Source: JBCBKL01 sp963922565 (GTDB lineage Bacteria; Pseudomonadota; Alphaproteobacteria; Rhodobacterales; Rhodobacteraceae). From it: a DNA stretch of 64,000 nt. A program made the translations under genes and the position numbers. The notes below the pieces were generated by a model, which made no database searches, was not told the DNA's origin, and saw nothing but the letters and a program-made list of their open reading frames with translations. Positions 42,849 to 52,173 of the stretch are shown here, piece after piece. Each line of letters starts with the position of its first letter. Position 1 is the first letter of the stretch. Location of the stretch: positions 38,440-102,439 of the forward strand of contig CAWUIQ010000009.1 of the NCBI GenBank assembly GCA_963922565.1, read 5' to 3'.

Positions 42849-43511
42849 TCAGTCGGCCTTGGGCGCGGCATCGGCCTTGGCCTTGGCTGCCGTCGCCTTT
42901 TCCTTCATCGCCTCCAACTTGGCCTTCAGTGCGCCCTTGCGGCGCATCTGGTACGCGTGGATCAGCGGAACGGCGAGGTAATAGGCCAGCGTGGCCACAA
43001 TGATGCCGGGAATGATGCCGCCGATCATGTAAGGGAAAAAGACCTGGTCCCAAAACCTGATCAGGCCGCTCCAATCCGCCTGCCCGCCAAAGATCAATGC
43101 CTTGAGGTTGTCCCACAGCGCCTCGCCCGCATTGACGAACTGCTTGCCGAAAGATTCGCCGCTTTCCTTCATCTCGGAACCCAGCAGCCAGTGACCGGTC
43201 TGCAGCGCGATCACCCCGATCGGGACATAGGTCAGCGGGTTGCCAAAGAACGTGGCCATCATGGCGGCAAGGATATTGCCGCGCATCAGATAGGCGATCA
43301 GCGCGGCGGTGACGAAATGCATCCCGTAGAACGGGGTGAAGGTGGTAAAGACGCCCGCCCAGATACCGCGCGCGATCCGCTCAGGCCGATCGGGCAAGCG
43401 CCGGACCCGGTGTTTGACATAGTGGAAGGCGCGCGCCCACCCGCCGCGAGGCCAGAAGAACTCCCACACAGCGCGCAAGAATGGCTTGGGGTTGCGCCGC
43501 TTAAAAACCAC
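42849..43511 (-). CDS. DUF2062 membrane protein
   Basis: 220 residues with about three to four hydrophobic helices. The DUF2062 hallmark is RIARGIWAGVFTTFTPFYGM, then the segment NPLTYVPIGVIALQTGHWLL. The C-terminus is a Lys/Ala-rich tail (from about 195). Function is unknown. Located between relA/spoT and pdxJ. Confidence 0.88.
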   Translation of the reverse strand: MVFKRRNPKPFLRAVWEFFWPRGGWARAFHYVKHRVRRLPDRPERIARGIWAGVFTTFTPFYGMHFVTAALIAYLMRGNILAAMMATFFGNPLTYVPIGVIALQTGHWLLGSEMKESGESFGKQFVNAGEALWDNLKALIFGGQADWSGLIRFWDQVFFPYMIGGIIPGIIVATLAYYLAVPLIHAYQMRRKGALKAKLEAMKEKATAAKAKADAAPKAD

Positions 43512-43533
43512 CGATTACCTTTCCCCGTTCTTG

Positions 43534-45681
43534 TTACCCGACGCGAAGCGCCGACGCCGCATCTGCCTCGACTTCGCGCGATCTGAACCGGGCCACGACC
43601 GCAACGTCGCTTTCGGCTTCGAGGGCGCTGATAAGAGAATGCAAATGCTGCGCGTCACGGAGTTCGACATAGACCAGGAGTCGGTAAAAGTCAGGTTTTC
43701 GATCAATGAATTGTAAGTCCGAGATATTCGCCTTTGTCTCACCAATCAATGTGCAGATACGTCCCAGGACGCCAGCATCATTGCCGATGGTCAGATCAAG
43801 CGTCGTGCCATAGACCGCCGGGTGCGATCCGTCATGCCAATGCAGGTCGAGCCAGCGATCAAGCTGGTCTTCATATTCGACCAACCGTTCGCAATCGATG
43901 GCATGAACGACCACCCCTTCGCCCTTGAAGGTGATCCCGACAATCCGTTCCCCCGGCAGCGGTTCGCAGCAGTTTGCCCGCTGGAACGATTGCCCGGGCA
44001 AAAGCCCGATCACGGCCCGTTGCGCATCGACCACTTTGCCCGATTTCGGGGTCAGGTCCGGATAGATCGTCTGGACAACCTCGCGGCCCGTCAACTCGGC
44101 CGAACCAAGGCGGGCCAGAACCTCGTCGGGTCCGTCGAGCCGCAGATGCTTGGCCGCCGTCGACAGCGCCTTTTCGGTGGCCTTTTTGCCAACATGGGAA
44201 AACGCCGACCGGGCAAGCTCCCGACCCAGCGTGATGAACCGTTCGCGATCAGCCTCGCGCAGGCTGCGTCTGATGGCCGACTTTGCCTTGCCCGTGGTCG
44301 CGATATCCAGCCACGTGGCCTGCGGCGTTTGCCCTTCGGCCACGATGATCTCGACCGATTGCCCGTTCTTAAGCCGCGTCCATAGCGGGACGCGCATCGC
44401 ATCGACCTTGGCCCCCACGCAGGCATTCCCGATCCGGGTGTGGATCGCATAGGCAAAGTCGATGGGCGTGGCACCACGGGGCAGTTTCACGACCTCCCCC
44501 TTGGGCGTGAAGCAGAACACCTGATCCGAATACATCTCGAGCTTGACCGCTTCGAGGAAATCCTCGTGATCGTCTTCGGCGTCGAACTGTTCGGTCAGTT
44601 GCGCGATCCATTTGGCGGGGTCGACCGCAAACGGGTTTTCGCTGCGCACACCATCCCGGTAGGACCAATGGGCAGCAACGCCGGTTTCGGCGACGTCGTG
44701 CATCGGACCCGTGCGGATCTGAACCTCGACCCGCTTTCCGTCACGCCCGGACACGGTGGTGTGGATCGAGCGGTAACCGTTGGATTTCGGCTGGCTGATG
44801 TAGTCCTTGAAGCGGCCTGGCACCGCGCGCCAGCGCTGGTGGATCGCGCCGAGGGCCCGGTAGCAATCTTCTTCGCACCTGGTGATGATGCGAAAGCCGT
44901 AGATGTCCGAAAGGCGGCTGAAGGATTGCTCCTTTTCCTGCATCTTGCGCCAGATCGAATAGGGCTTTTTCGCGCGTCCGAACACCTCGGCCTCGATCTC
45001 GGCCTTTTCAAGCTCATGGCGCATGTCGCCGGTGATCCGCTGAATCACGTCGCCGCTCTCGCGCTGCAGCGTGATAAAGCGCCGGATGATCGAGGCGCGG
45101 CCATCCGAATTGAGAACCTTGAAGGCCAGATCCTCAAGCTCTTCGCGCATCCACTGCATGCCCATGCGACCGGCGAGCGGGGCATAAATGTCCATCGTCT
45201 CGCGCGCCTTCTGCGCCTGCTTTTCGGCCTTCATCGCCTTGATCGTGCGCATGTTGTGCAGACGGTCGGCCAGCTTGACCAGAATGACCCGCAGATCCTT
45301 GGACATGGCCATAAAGAGCTTGCGGAAGTTTTCAGCCTGCTTCGTCTCGACACTGGAAAGCTGCAGGTTTGTCAGCTTAGTCACGCCATCGACAAGCTTG
45401 GCGATTTCGTCGCCGAAGGTTTCGGCGATCTGGCCATAACTAGCCTTGGTGTCTTCGATTGTGTCATGCAGCAGCGCGGTGATGATGGTCGCATCATCAA
45501 GCTGCTGCTCGGTCAGGATCGCGGCGACGGCAACGGGGTGGGTAAAATACGGCTCACCCGACTGGCGCGTCTGCCCGTCGTGCATCCGCCAGCCAAAGTC
45601 ATAGGCCGTGCGGATCAGCGCTTCGTTTGTCTTCGGATTGTAATTGCGGACAAGCGCGATCAGATCATCAACTGAGATCAT
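43534..45681 (-). CDS. Bifunctional (p)ppGpp synthetase/hydrolase, RelA/SpoT family
   Basis: 715 residues. The HD hydrolase domain is intact (FTHPVAVAAIL, LLHDTIEDT near 71-78, KLADRLHNMRTI). The synthetase domain has YRSIHTTVSG and EVQIRTGPMHDVAETGVAAHWSY. A TGS domain (VFCFTPKGEVVKLPRGATPIDF) and a C-terminal ACT domain follow. A single long Rsh enzyme of alphaproteobacteria, controlling the stringent response. Lies 15 bp downstream of rpoZ, itself a ppGpp-linked RNAP subunit. Confidence 0.96.
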   Translation of the reverse strand: MISVDDLIALVRNYNPKTNEALIRTAYDFGWRMHDGQTRQSGEPYFTHPVAVAAILTEQQLDDATIITALLHDTIEDTKASYGQIAETFGDEIAKLVDGVTKLTNLQLSSVETKQAENFRKLFMAMSKDLRVILVKLADRLHNMRTIKAMKAEKQAQKARETMDIYAPLAGRMGMQWMREELEDLAFKVLNSDGRASIIRRFITLQRESGDVIQRITGDMRHELEKAEIEAEVFGRAKKPYSIWRKMQEKEQSFSRLSDIYGFRIITRCEEDCYRALGAIHQRWRAVPGRFKDYISQPKSNGYRSIHTTVSGRDGKRVEVQIRTGPMHDVAETGVAAHWSYRDGVRSENPFAVDPAKWIAQLTEQFDAEDDHEDFLEAVKLEMYSDQVFCFTPKGEVVKLPRGATPIDFAYAIHTRIGNACVGAKVDAMRVPLWTRLKNGQSVEIIVAEGQTPQATWLDIATTGKAKSAIRRSLREADRERFITLGRELARSAFSHVGKKATEKALSTAAKHLRLDGPDEVLARLGSAELTGREVVQTIYPDLTPKSGKVVDAQRAVIGLLPGQSFQRANCCEPLPGERIVGITFKGEGVVVHAIDCERLVEYEDQLDRWLDLHWHDGSHPAVYGTTLDLTIGNDAGVLGRICTLIGETKANISDLQFIDRKPDFYRLLVYVELRDAQHLHSLISALEAESDVAVVARFRSREVEADAASALRVG

Positions 45682-45696
45682 CCTGCGCCAAATCCT

Positions 45697-46050
45697 TTAT
45701 CCCTGGCCCTGCGCGGCCATCAGCTGCCGCAGAAGCATCTCTTCGGACATCGTGTCCTCTTCGGGCTTGTCTTCTTCCTTACCCATAAGAAGCGCCATGG
45801 CGTCCTCTTCCGCCTCGTCGACCTCGATCTGGTTCTGGTTCGATTCGATCAGACGTTCACGCAGCTCTTCGGCGCTTTGCGTTTCTTCGGCGATCTCGCG
45901 CAGGGATACGACAGGGTTCTTGTCGTTGTCGCGATCAACGGTGATTGGCGCACCAGCGCTGATTTCACGCGCCCGATGGGCGGCGAGCATCACCAGTTCA
46001 AAGCGGTTCGGAACCTTGTCAACGCAGTCTTCGACGGTCACGCGGGCCAT
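45697..46050 (-). CDS. rpoZ: DNA-directed RNA polymerase omega subunit
   Basis: 117 residues starting MARVTVEDCVDKVPNRFELV, VMLAAHRAREISAGAPITVD, KNPVVSLREIAEET: clear omega. The long acidic C-terminal tail is typical of alphaproteobacteria. Helps assemble RNAP and bind ppGpp. First gene of the rpoZ-relA/spoT block. Confidence 0.96.
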   Translation of the reverse strand: MARVTVEDCVDKVPNRFELVMLAAHRAREISAGAPITVDRDNDKNPVVSLREIAEETQSAEELRERLIESNQNQIEVDEAEEDAMALLMGKEEDKPEEDTMSEEMLLRQLMAAQGQG

Positions 46051-46083
46051 AGGCAGACATTCCTTGTGATGGGTAGAGCGCGG

Positions 46084-46112
46084 TGAATAGGCCAAATTAA
46101 GGGGCTTGACAA
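46084..46112 (-). promoter_or_regulatory. Sigma-70-type promoter for rpoZ
   Basis: On the minus strand TTGTCA (46107-46112) and TATTCA (46084-46089) are 17 bp apart, about 33 bp before the rpoZ start. Spacing and -35 are close to consensus. Confidence 0.6.
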
Positions 46113-46198
46113 GGGCATGTGAGCCCTGCCCACCCAAAAACAGAGCCTATTGGCAAGAAACTTTGGCGGCCATGGCCGGGCCGCTCGCGAAGGTCCGC

Positions 46199-46816
46199 CT
46201 AGCTCACCTTGGCCAGCCTGACCTCAGCCCTGTCATGCGGATTGAGACGATCCAGCATCTCAGCGACCGTCTTGCCAAGAACCGGGTGGACCCAGTCCGG
46301 CGCGACATCGTTCAGCGGAACAAGCACGAAAGCCCGTTCCTGCAGCCTTGGATGTGGTAAGATGAGCGTATCCGGCGCCTTCGTCATCTGTTCCTCAAGC
46401 GGCATTTTCATCCAGGATCGCTGGGTCTCGGGATCCGGCAGGACGACGTCGCCAAAGGCCAGCAGATCCATGTCCAAGGTGCGGGCAGACCACCGTTTTA
46501 TCCGGTCGCGTCCTGCAACCCTTTCGATCTGATGCAGCTGTTCGATCAGCTCTTGCGGCGTGCCGCTGACCTCTGCCCGGATCGCGGCGTTCACGAAGTC
46601 TGGACCCGACCCCTCGGGAAACGCCTTGGTGCGGTAAAAAGGGCTGACCGCGCGAATCACCCAGCCCAAACGGCGGAGTATGTTAATCGAGTGCTTTAGG
46701 GTTTCCGTGGGGTCGCCTACCGCAGATTGCATGTTTGACCCTACGGCAACTAAAGCGGTCGACCGGATTTGAGGCAGTTTTCTGCTGATTCTGGTTTTAT
46801 GACGATCTTGCGACAT
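46199..46816 (-). CDS. folK: 2-amino-4-hydroxy-6-hydroxymethyldihydropteridine pyrophosphokinase
   Basis: 205 residues: ALVAVGSNMQS, SPFYRTKAFPEGSGPDFVNAA, RWSARTLDMDLLAFGD (R-x-x-x-R-x-x-D-x-D-L type metal-binding motif), and LPHPRLQERAFVLVPL. Transfers pyrophosphate from ATP in folate synthesis. The N-terminal 17 or so residues before STALVAVGSN may be an extension; a start inside is possible. Confidence 0.93.
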   Translation of the reverse strand: MSQDRHKTRISRKLPQIRSTALVAVGSNMQSAVGDPTETLKHSINILRRLGWVIRAVSPFYRTKAFPEGSGPDFVNAAIRAEVSGTPQELIEQLHQIERVAGRDRIKRWSARTLDMDLLAFGDVVLPDPETQRSWMKMPLEEQMTKAPDTLILPHPRLQERAFVLVPLNDVAPDWVHPVLGKTVAEMLDRLNPHDRAEVRLAKVS

Positions 46817-46912
46817 GGCAAAAAAAGCCTATTTTATGAGGTTCATACCCGCCGACTTTTACACTCACTCACGGACACAACAGGCGGGCCGAAATTTTCG
46901 GAAGGAACTTTT

Positions 46913-47485
46913 ATGTTTTACAAAGACGAACGGCTGGCGCTGTTCATCGACGGGTCGAACCTGTACGCCGCGGCCAAGGCGCTTGGGTTCGATATCGACT
47001 ACAAGCTGCTACGGCAAGAATTTATGCGGAGAGGCAAGTTGCTCCGCGCGTTCTATTATACGGCTCTGCTTGAAAACGACGAATATTCGCCCATCCGACC
47101 ACTCGTGGATTGGCTGAACTACAACGGCTTCACGATGGTGACAAAGCCGGCCAAGGAATACACCGACAGCATGGGTCGCCGTAAGGTCAAAGGTAACATG
47201 GATATCGAACTCGCGGTCGATGCCATGGAGCTTGCGCCGCGCGTGGACCACATCGTGCTGTTCTCTGGCGACGGCGATTTTCGTCCGCTGGTTGAAAGCC
47301 TGCAACGCCAGGGCGTGCGTGTTTCCGTCGTATCAACAATCCGCAGCCAGCCGCCGATGATCTCGGACGAACTGCGCCGCCAAGCCGACAACTTCATCGA
47401 GCTTGATGAGCTCAAGGATGTGATTGGCCGGCCGCCGCGGGAACCCGCGGTTGAGCAGAACCGCGAAGCGGTCGCCGGCGGCTAA
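46913..47485 (+). CDS. NYN-domain (LabA/DUF88-like) protein
   Basis: 190 residues: LALFIDGSNLYAAAKALG, KLLRAFYYTALLE, MDIELAVDAMEL and VLFSGDGDFRPLVESL. The conserved Asp residues form the PIN-like nuclease pocket of NYN proteins, so an RNase role is likely (family knowledge, not shown here). MFYKDERL at 46913, preceded by AAGGAAC, is the natural start; longer frames upstream run into the folK leader. Divergent from folK. Confidence 0.9.
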   Translation: MFYKDERLALFIDGSNLYAAAKALGFDIDYKLLRQEFMRRGKLLRAFYYTALLENDEYSPIRPLVDWLNYNGFTMVTKPAKEYTDSMGRRKVKGNMDIELAVDAMELAPRVDHIVLFSGDGDFRPLVESLQRQGVRVSVVSTIRSQPPMISDELRRQADNFIELDELKDVIGRPPREPAVEQNREAVAGG

Positions 47486-47624
47486 CACCTGACCCAGCCA
47501 TGGCTTCCCTACCGGGGGCCGTGGCACTCGGCCTTTCTGGCCGAAACTCTCCTGTGTCCTTGTTGGCACTGGACCGTTTGCTGCAAACTCCGTAGCTGTG
47601 ATCAGGACGGATCGGAGTTGTGAC

Positions 47625-48575
47625 ATGACCAAGCCCCCGCTGACCCTCTATCTTGCCGCGCCGCGCGGGTTTTGCGCAGGCGTCGATCGCGCGATCAAGA
47701 TCGTCGAGATGGCCCTCGAAAAGTGGGGTGCGCCGGTCTATGTCCGCCATGAAATCGTCCATAACAAATTCGTCGTGGATGGCCTGCGGGACAAGGGCGC
47801 GGTCTTTGTCAGCGAGCTTGAGGAATGCCCGGACGATCGTCCGGTGATCTTTTCCGCCCATGGCGTACCCAAGTCGGTGCCGCAGGCGGCGCAGGCACGC
47901 GAGATGATCTATGTCGACGCCACCTGCCCCCTGGTCAGCAAAGTGCACATCGAAGCGCAGCGCCACAGCGATAACGGCCTTCAGATGATCATGATCGGTC
48001 ATGCGGGCCACCCCGAGACTGTGGGCACGATGGGCCAGCTGCCTCAGGGCGAGGTTCTGCTGGTCGAAACGGTCGAAGATGTGGGCACCGTTGCGGTGCG
48101 GGATCCGGATGCGCTCGCCTATGTCACGCAGACGACCCTATCGGTGGATGACACGGCGCAAATAGTGGCCGCCCTGCAGGCCCGCTTTCCCAACATCGTC
48201 GGCCCGCATAAGGAAGACATCTGCTATGCCACGACCAACCGGCAAGAGGCGGTCAAGGCCATCGCGCCCCAATGCGATGCCCTGCTGGTGATCGGGGCGC
48301 CCAACTCGTCAAACTCCAAACGATTGGTCGAGGTCGGGGCAAAAGCGGGCTGTGCCTATGCCCAGCTTGTCCAGCGGGCGGCCGATATCGACTGGCGCGC
48401 CCTGGGCGGGGTGGCTTCCATCGGCATCACCGCCGGGGCTTCGGCCCCTGAAACGCTGGTGAACGAAGTGGTCGATGCCTTTCGAGACCGATTTGACGTG
48501 ACCGTTGAGATTGTCGAAACGGCGGTCGAGAACGTCGAGTTCAAGGTCCCACGGGTGCTGCGCGAACCGGCCTGA
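47625..48575 (+). CDS. ispH: 4-hydroxy-3-methylbut-2-enyl diphosphate reductase
   Basis: 316 residues: APRGFCAGVDRAIKIVEMAL (first Fe-S cysteine), RHEIVHNKFVVDGL, TCPLVSKVHIEA (second cysteine), CYATTNRQEAVK (third cysteine) and NSSNSKRLVEVG. Last step of the MEP isoprenoid pathway. Confidence 0.97.
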   Translation: MTKPPLTLYLAAPRGFCAGVDRAIKIVEMALEKWGAPVYVRHEIVHNKFVVDGLRDKGAVFVSELEECPDDRPVIFSAHGVPKSVPQAAQAREMIYVDATCPLVSKVHIEAQRHSDNGLQMIMIGHAGHPETVGTMGQLPQGEVLLVETVEDVGTVAVRDPDALAYVTQTTLSVDDTAQIVAALQARFPNIVGPHKEDICYATTNRQEAVKAIAPQCDALLVIGAPNSSNSKRLVEVGAKAGCAYAQLVQRAADIDWRALGGVASIGITAGASAPETLVNEVVDAFRDRFDVTVEIVETAVENVEFKVPRVLREPA

Positions 48576-48802
48576 GGCAGCGTCAGCAAACTGCAATCGA
48601 CTATGACGACACCCGCCACAGCGTCCTGGTGCTAAGCTAATAGGGGCGACCCTCGCCGTCACAGAGGTCCGTTCTGAGCCTTTGGCTGCAGGTCCAAGGC
48701 GGCGCAGGACTAGAGCATCGGGGCCCACACCCTCCGACACAAGAAACGACGGAAAGACTCGTCGCGCCCGTTAAACAGCTATCCAAGCACACGGAGGGAA
48801 CG

Positions 48803-49564
48803 ATGAAGACACTCGGCATCACGCTCACTCTAGCCATTTTGACCGGCGGTGCGGCTCAAGCGCATGTAACAATCACTACGGATGGAGATCAGCGTTGTAT
48901 CACATCCGATGGCGTGCCCGATCACGACACCGGCCCGTGGCGGGCCGGAGCCACGGTGGAAGAGCAGGACCACAGGTTTTGCATGGATGCGGCGCCAGAA
49001 TTGACCGACACTATCACTTATAGGGTCCGCATTTCAGGCATAACGCTGACAGGAATCCCCCTGCGCCCCGGCACCGCAGAATACTATGATCCGACGTCTG
49101 AGCGGGGGTATTCGCGCGATCGGTCTTCTGGATGGAATGTGGAAGGGATGGGCGGTCTCATCATGGACGCACAGAACGCGCATGTGGACGGTAGCGGGAT
49201 GTACCATTATCACGGCATTCCCTCCGCCGTCACGGGCGAGCTTGACGGCACACTTTTTGGCTATGCCGCAGACGGGTTCGAAATCCACTACGTGGGCGAC
49301 GAGGCACAATCATCCTGGCAGTTGAAACCTGGCGAGCGCGCGTCTGGTCCAGGTGGCGTACATGACGGCACGTATGTGCAGGATTACGAGTTTGTTGCGG
49401 GGTCCGGCACGCTGGATGAATGCAACGGGGCAATGCTCGACGGGAAGTATGTCTATTTTGCTACCGATACCTATCCGTTCTTCCCGCGTTGCTTCAAAGG
49501 AACGGTGTCGAGCGACTTCATTGGCGGGCGCGGCGGGCGCCCTCCGCGCGGTGGCGACGGCTGA
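48803..49564 (+). CDS. Secreted YHYH-domain protein
   Basis: 253 residues with a Sec signal peptide (about 1-20, ...GGAAQA|HV). YHYH motif in GMYHYHGIPSAV, then LFGYAADGFEIHY, and a Cys-containing C-terminal part (LDECNGAML...FFPRCFKG). YHYH proteins are extracellular or periplasmic and of unknown function; the His cluster could bind metal (inference). ATG 48803 has GGAGGG upstream. The Gly/Arg-rich tail is likely disordered. Confidence 0.85.
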   Translation: MKTLGITLTLAILTGGAAQAHVTITTDGDQRCITSDGVPDHDTGPWRAGATVEEQDHRFCMDAAPELTDTITYRVRISGITLTGIPLRPGTAEYYDPTSERGYSRDRSSGWNVEGMGGLIMDAQNAHVDGSGMYHYHGIPSAVTGELDGTLFGYAADGFEIHYVGDEAQSSWQLKPGERASGPGGVHDGTYVQDYEFVAGSGTLDECNGAMLDGKYVYFATDTYPFFPRCFKGTVSSDFIGGRGGRPPRGGDG

Positions 49565-50061
49565 CAGAGGGTGCCGGTTGAGCAGTCGCGGCGAATACAC
49601 ATTTCGCCCGCACTGCCGACCTTGGTGCACATTTGCCTGCCGATACCGCTCTTCTACCTGAGGCGCGGCGTCAGAAGAGTGCGTGGAATCCCAAACCTTC
49701 CGCCTGAGGTGACGAACGTTCGACATCACGAATAAACAGCGGATACGCCCCGCCGACCGCGTGGGCTGGCAGGATCGTTTTTGGTCCGTAGCCCGGTTGG
49801 CCTCGTAGGAACCGTTTGAAACCGGATGAAGATCGGCGCCGTGCCAAATGGCAGACAAGCGTCCGGAGGGCGTAACGCTCCGGACAACCCCGAGCCGGTC
49901 GATAAACCGGGCTCTCGATCAGGTGGGCGGGTGGCTGTGCCACCCAGAACCGTCATCTTCGGCGCTGCAGCGGGGCGGACTATCGCGGCCAAGCGTTGAG
50001 AAATGCCTGCCCGACCGTTCGGTCACTGGACAGGTGAGCGCTCGGCGGGCAGATTGACGCC
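49565..50061. other. Gene-less region with clustered hairpins before a LysE-type exporter
   Basis: About 500 bp without a credible gene; short frames here have poor codon patterns. One minus-strand frame ends SSPQAEGLGFHALF at about 49671 and could be a gene remnant, but no family was recognised. Hairpin-forming palindromes cluster at 49861-49945, annotated separately. Confidence 0.5.
49861..49945 (+). other. Possible structured leader RNA or hairpin cluster
   Basis: Three successive inverted repeats: GTCCGGAG (49861) / CTCCGGAC (49878); a weaker GAGCC-GGT (49892) / ACC-GGGCTC (49906) pair; GGGTGGC (49929) / GCCACCC (49939). A further CTGCCCG / CGGGCAG pair lies close to the downstream start. 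It may be a 5' leader of the exporter operon or a repeat element; no known riboswitch consensus was recognised. Confidence 0.4.
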
Positions 50062-50676
50062 ATGATCTCATTTCAATTCCTTGTAACCGCTTTTGTCGTC
50101 GTGCTGGCCCCCGGGACCGGCGTGATCTACACCCTCGCGCTTGGGCTGGGACAGGGACGGGCCGCCGCGATATGGGCGGCATTGGGCTGTACCTTCGGGA
50201 TCGTGCCGCACCTTGCTGCGGCGACACTGGGGCTGGCCGCGATCCTTCATACCTCTGCGCTGGCCTTCAACATCGTGAAGTATGCCGGTGTCGCCTATCT
50301 GCTGTGGCTGGCCTGGCAGTCGCTCAAATCGGATGGCAGCCTCGCCGTGACGGCCAAAACGACGCGTGACGCGGGCTGGCGGATCGCTGCCCGGGGTGCG
50401 CTGATCAACATCCTGAACCCCAAGCTTTCGATCTTTTTCCTCGCTCTATTGCCGCCGTTTCTAAGTGGCGACGCGGCCACCTCGACCCAGGAAATGGTGC
50501 TGCTGGGCCTCGTCTTCATGGTCATGACCTTTGCGGTGTTCATCCTCTATGGCGCCTTCGCCGCAACGGCCCGCCGCTGGATCCTGGGGTCTGAGGCCGT
50601 CATGCGTTGGCTCAACCGATCCTTTGCTGGAATATTCGCGGCCCTTGCCGGGCGGCTCGCGTTTGAACGGGCGTGA
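50062..50676 (+). CDS. LysE-family exporter (second copy)
   Basis: 204 residues with six hydrophobic helices and the LysE/RhtB signature VVVLAPGTGVIYTLALGLGQGR, plus GALINILNPKLSIFFLALLP. A different protein from the one at 40897 (clearly diverged sequence). Substrate unknown. Heads a chain of five overlapping genes and overlaps the next by 4 bp (GTGA). Confidence 0.9.
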   Translation: MISFQFLVTAFVVVLAPGTGVIYTLALGLGQGRAAAIWAALGCTFGIVPHLAAATLGLAAILHTSALAFNIVKYAGVAYLLWLAWQSLKSDGSLAVTAKTTRDAGWRIAARGALINILNPKLSIFFLALLPPFLSGDAATSTQEMVLLGLVFMVMTFAVFILYGAFAATARRWILGSEAVMRWLNRSFAGIFAALAGRLAFERA

Positions 50677-51122
50677 GCGACTACATTACATTCGAGGCAC
50701 GGATCATCCCGCTGGTCTGGGGTGACAAGACCTTTACGATCTGCCCCCTGCCCAACGAAGTGGTTCAGGCCCTAAACGGCGCCAAGCGGGTCGAGGGCGA
50801 ATTTGCGGACCATCCCGTGAACCTTGCCCTCAGCCAGTCGCCGGAATTCGATGGCGTGTTCTTGTGGGCCGGCCAGACCCTGCTGGACGCTACGGGCCTG
50901 AGCCCCGGCGAAAGCTTTGAGGCGCGGCTGCGCCCGGCCGACCCCAATGCCGTCGACACACCGGCGGATGTCACAGCGGCGCTCATGCTGCATGGTCTCG
51001 TCGCGGCATGGGAGGCGTTAACCGCTGGAAAACGCCGCGCGTTGCTGTATCAGGTCAGCACTGCCAAACGGGCGGAAACGCGAGCCAAACGCATCAAGAG
51101 TCTGATCGAAACCCTTTCATGA
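50673..51122 (+). CDS. DUF1905 / YdeI-type protein
   Basis: 149 residues, GTG start. The N-terminal DUF1905 part (FEARIIPLVWGDKTFTICPL, ALNGAKRVEGEF) and C-terminal YdeI helix (WEALTAGKRRALLYQVSTAK, RAKRIKSLIETL). Function of the family is unknown. Overlaps both neighbours. Confidence 0.82.
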   Translation: MSDYITFEARIIPLVWGDKTFTICPLPNEVVQALNGAKRVEGEFADHPVNLALSQSPEFDGVFLWAGQTLLDATGLSPGESFEARLRPADPNAVDTPADVTAALMLHGLVAAWEALTAGKRRALLYQVSTAKRAETRAKRIKSLIETLS

Positions 51123-51571
51123 GCCGAATTCCCATTGCACCCTTAATGCTTGGACTCGCGGGGCTGATCCCGTTTGTCTGGGGCGCGTTAACGCTGCTCA
51201 ATGATGGTCTCGCGGCGTGGGGGGCACAGGCCTTTGGCCCCCGCTTTGTCGGCCCCTACATCCAGCTCTTTTACGGGTCGGTCATCTTGTCATTCATGTC
51301 GGGGGTCTTGTGGGGCTTCGCAACACGAACATCCGGGGCCCGTGCTGTAACGGGCTATGTCCTGTCGGTCATTCCCGCACTCTGGGCGTTCTTCATGACA
51401 GGCGGTGGTCCGGTCAGCGCAGGCACCAACCTGATCTTCGGATTTGCCGGGCTTCTGCTGCTGGATTACGCCTTTTCGACATGGGGCTTGACGCCAGGCT
51501 GGTGGATGCGTTTGCGTGTGTTACTGACGGCCATTGTTGTGCTGTGTCTCAGTGTGGGGGTATGGGTGTGA
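51119..51571 (+). CDS. DUF3429 membrane protein
   Basis: 150 residues, about four or five transmembrane helices. Begins SRIPIAPLMLGLAGLIPFVW, then FYGSVILSFMSGVLWGFA, characteristic of DUF3429 (TMEM69-like). Function unknown. Overlaps DUF1905 by 4 bp and the methyltransferase by 10 bp. Confidence 0.85.
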   Translation: MSRIPIAPLMLGLAGLIPFVWGALTLLNDGLAAWGAQAFGPRFVGPYIQLFYGSVILSFMSGVLWGFATRTSGARAVTGYVLSVIPALWAFFMTGGGPVSAGTNLIFGFAGLLLLDYAFSTWGLTPGWWMRLRVLLTAIVVLCLSVGVWV

Positions 51572-52173
51572 GCGATCCTGAAACGCTTTCGGTCTATGCG
51601 AGGAAGGCCGCAGAATACGCGCAACGGTTCGGTGCCAATCGAAAATCTGATGAGCCGAGGGATACGTTCATCGCCCTGGTGGCGCCCGGCGGTCGTGTGC
51701 TCGATTTGGGATGCGGGCCGGGTACATCGGCAGCGGCCTTGGCCCACGCCGGCCTTTCGGTCGAAGCGTGGGACGCCGTTCCCGAGATGGTGGCGCTTGC
51801 TGGCCAGCACGAAGGTGTCACCGCGAAACAAGCGGTGTTCAGCGACCTGCACGCACAAAAGCGATACCATGGGATCTGGGCCAATTTCAGCCTTTTACAC
51901 GCCCCGCTTGCTAACCTGCCAACCCATCTGGCGGCCATTTCAACCGCGCTGAAACCCGGCGGGATCTTCCATATCGGGATGAAAACGGGCGAGGGCGAGG
52001 CGCGCGACGCTCTGGGGCGGCGATACAGTTATGTCGAACCCGACCACCTGCGCAGCCTTCTGCGCGAGGCAGGTCTGGAACCGACGCAGAACTGGACGGG
52101 TCAAAGCCCCGGTCTCGACGGGGTGGACGCGCCATGGGTCATTCAGCACGCGGTCAAACCCCTTCGTGACTGA
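51562..52173 (+). CDS. SAM-dependent methyltransferase (class I)
   Basis: About 203 residues: motif I VLDLGCGPGTSAAALAHAG, GIWANFSLLHAPL (motif IV region), LKPGGIFHIGMK (motif VI region). The substrate is not evident. The start is either ATG 51562 or GTG 51568; both leave an overlap with DUF3429. Overlaps rnhA by 8 bp. Confidence 0.88.
   Translation: MGVSDPETLSVYARKAAEYAQRFGANRKSDEPRDTFIALVAPGGRVLDLGCGPGTSAAALAHAGLSVEAWDAVPEMVALAGQHEGVTAKQAVFSDLHAQKRYHGIWANFSLLHAPLANLPTHLAAISTALKPGGIFHIGMKTGEGEARDALGRRYSYVEPDHLRSLLREAGLEPTQNWTGQSPGLDGVDAPWVIQHAVKPLRD

Noticed and set aside
44440..45675. 411-residue plus-strand frame opposite relA/spoT
   Set aside because: Long antisense open frame caused by high GC; the opposite strand encodes a full Rsh protein.
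49671..49943. 90-residue minus-strand frame in the gap before the LysE gene
   Set aside because: The C-terminal part looks slightly protein-like, but there is no family, no ribosome-binding site, and three hairpins lie across its 5' half; kept only as a note in the gap entry.
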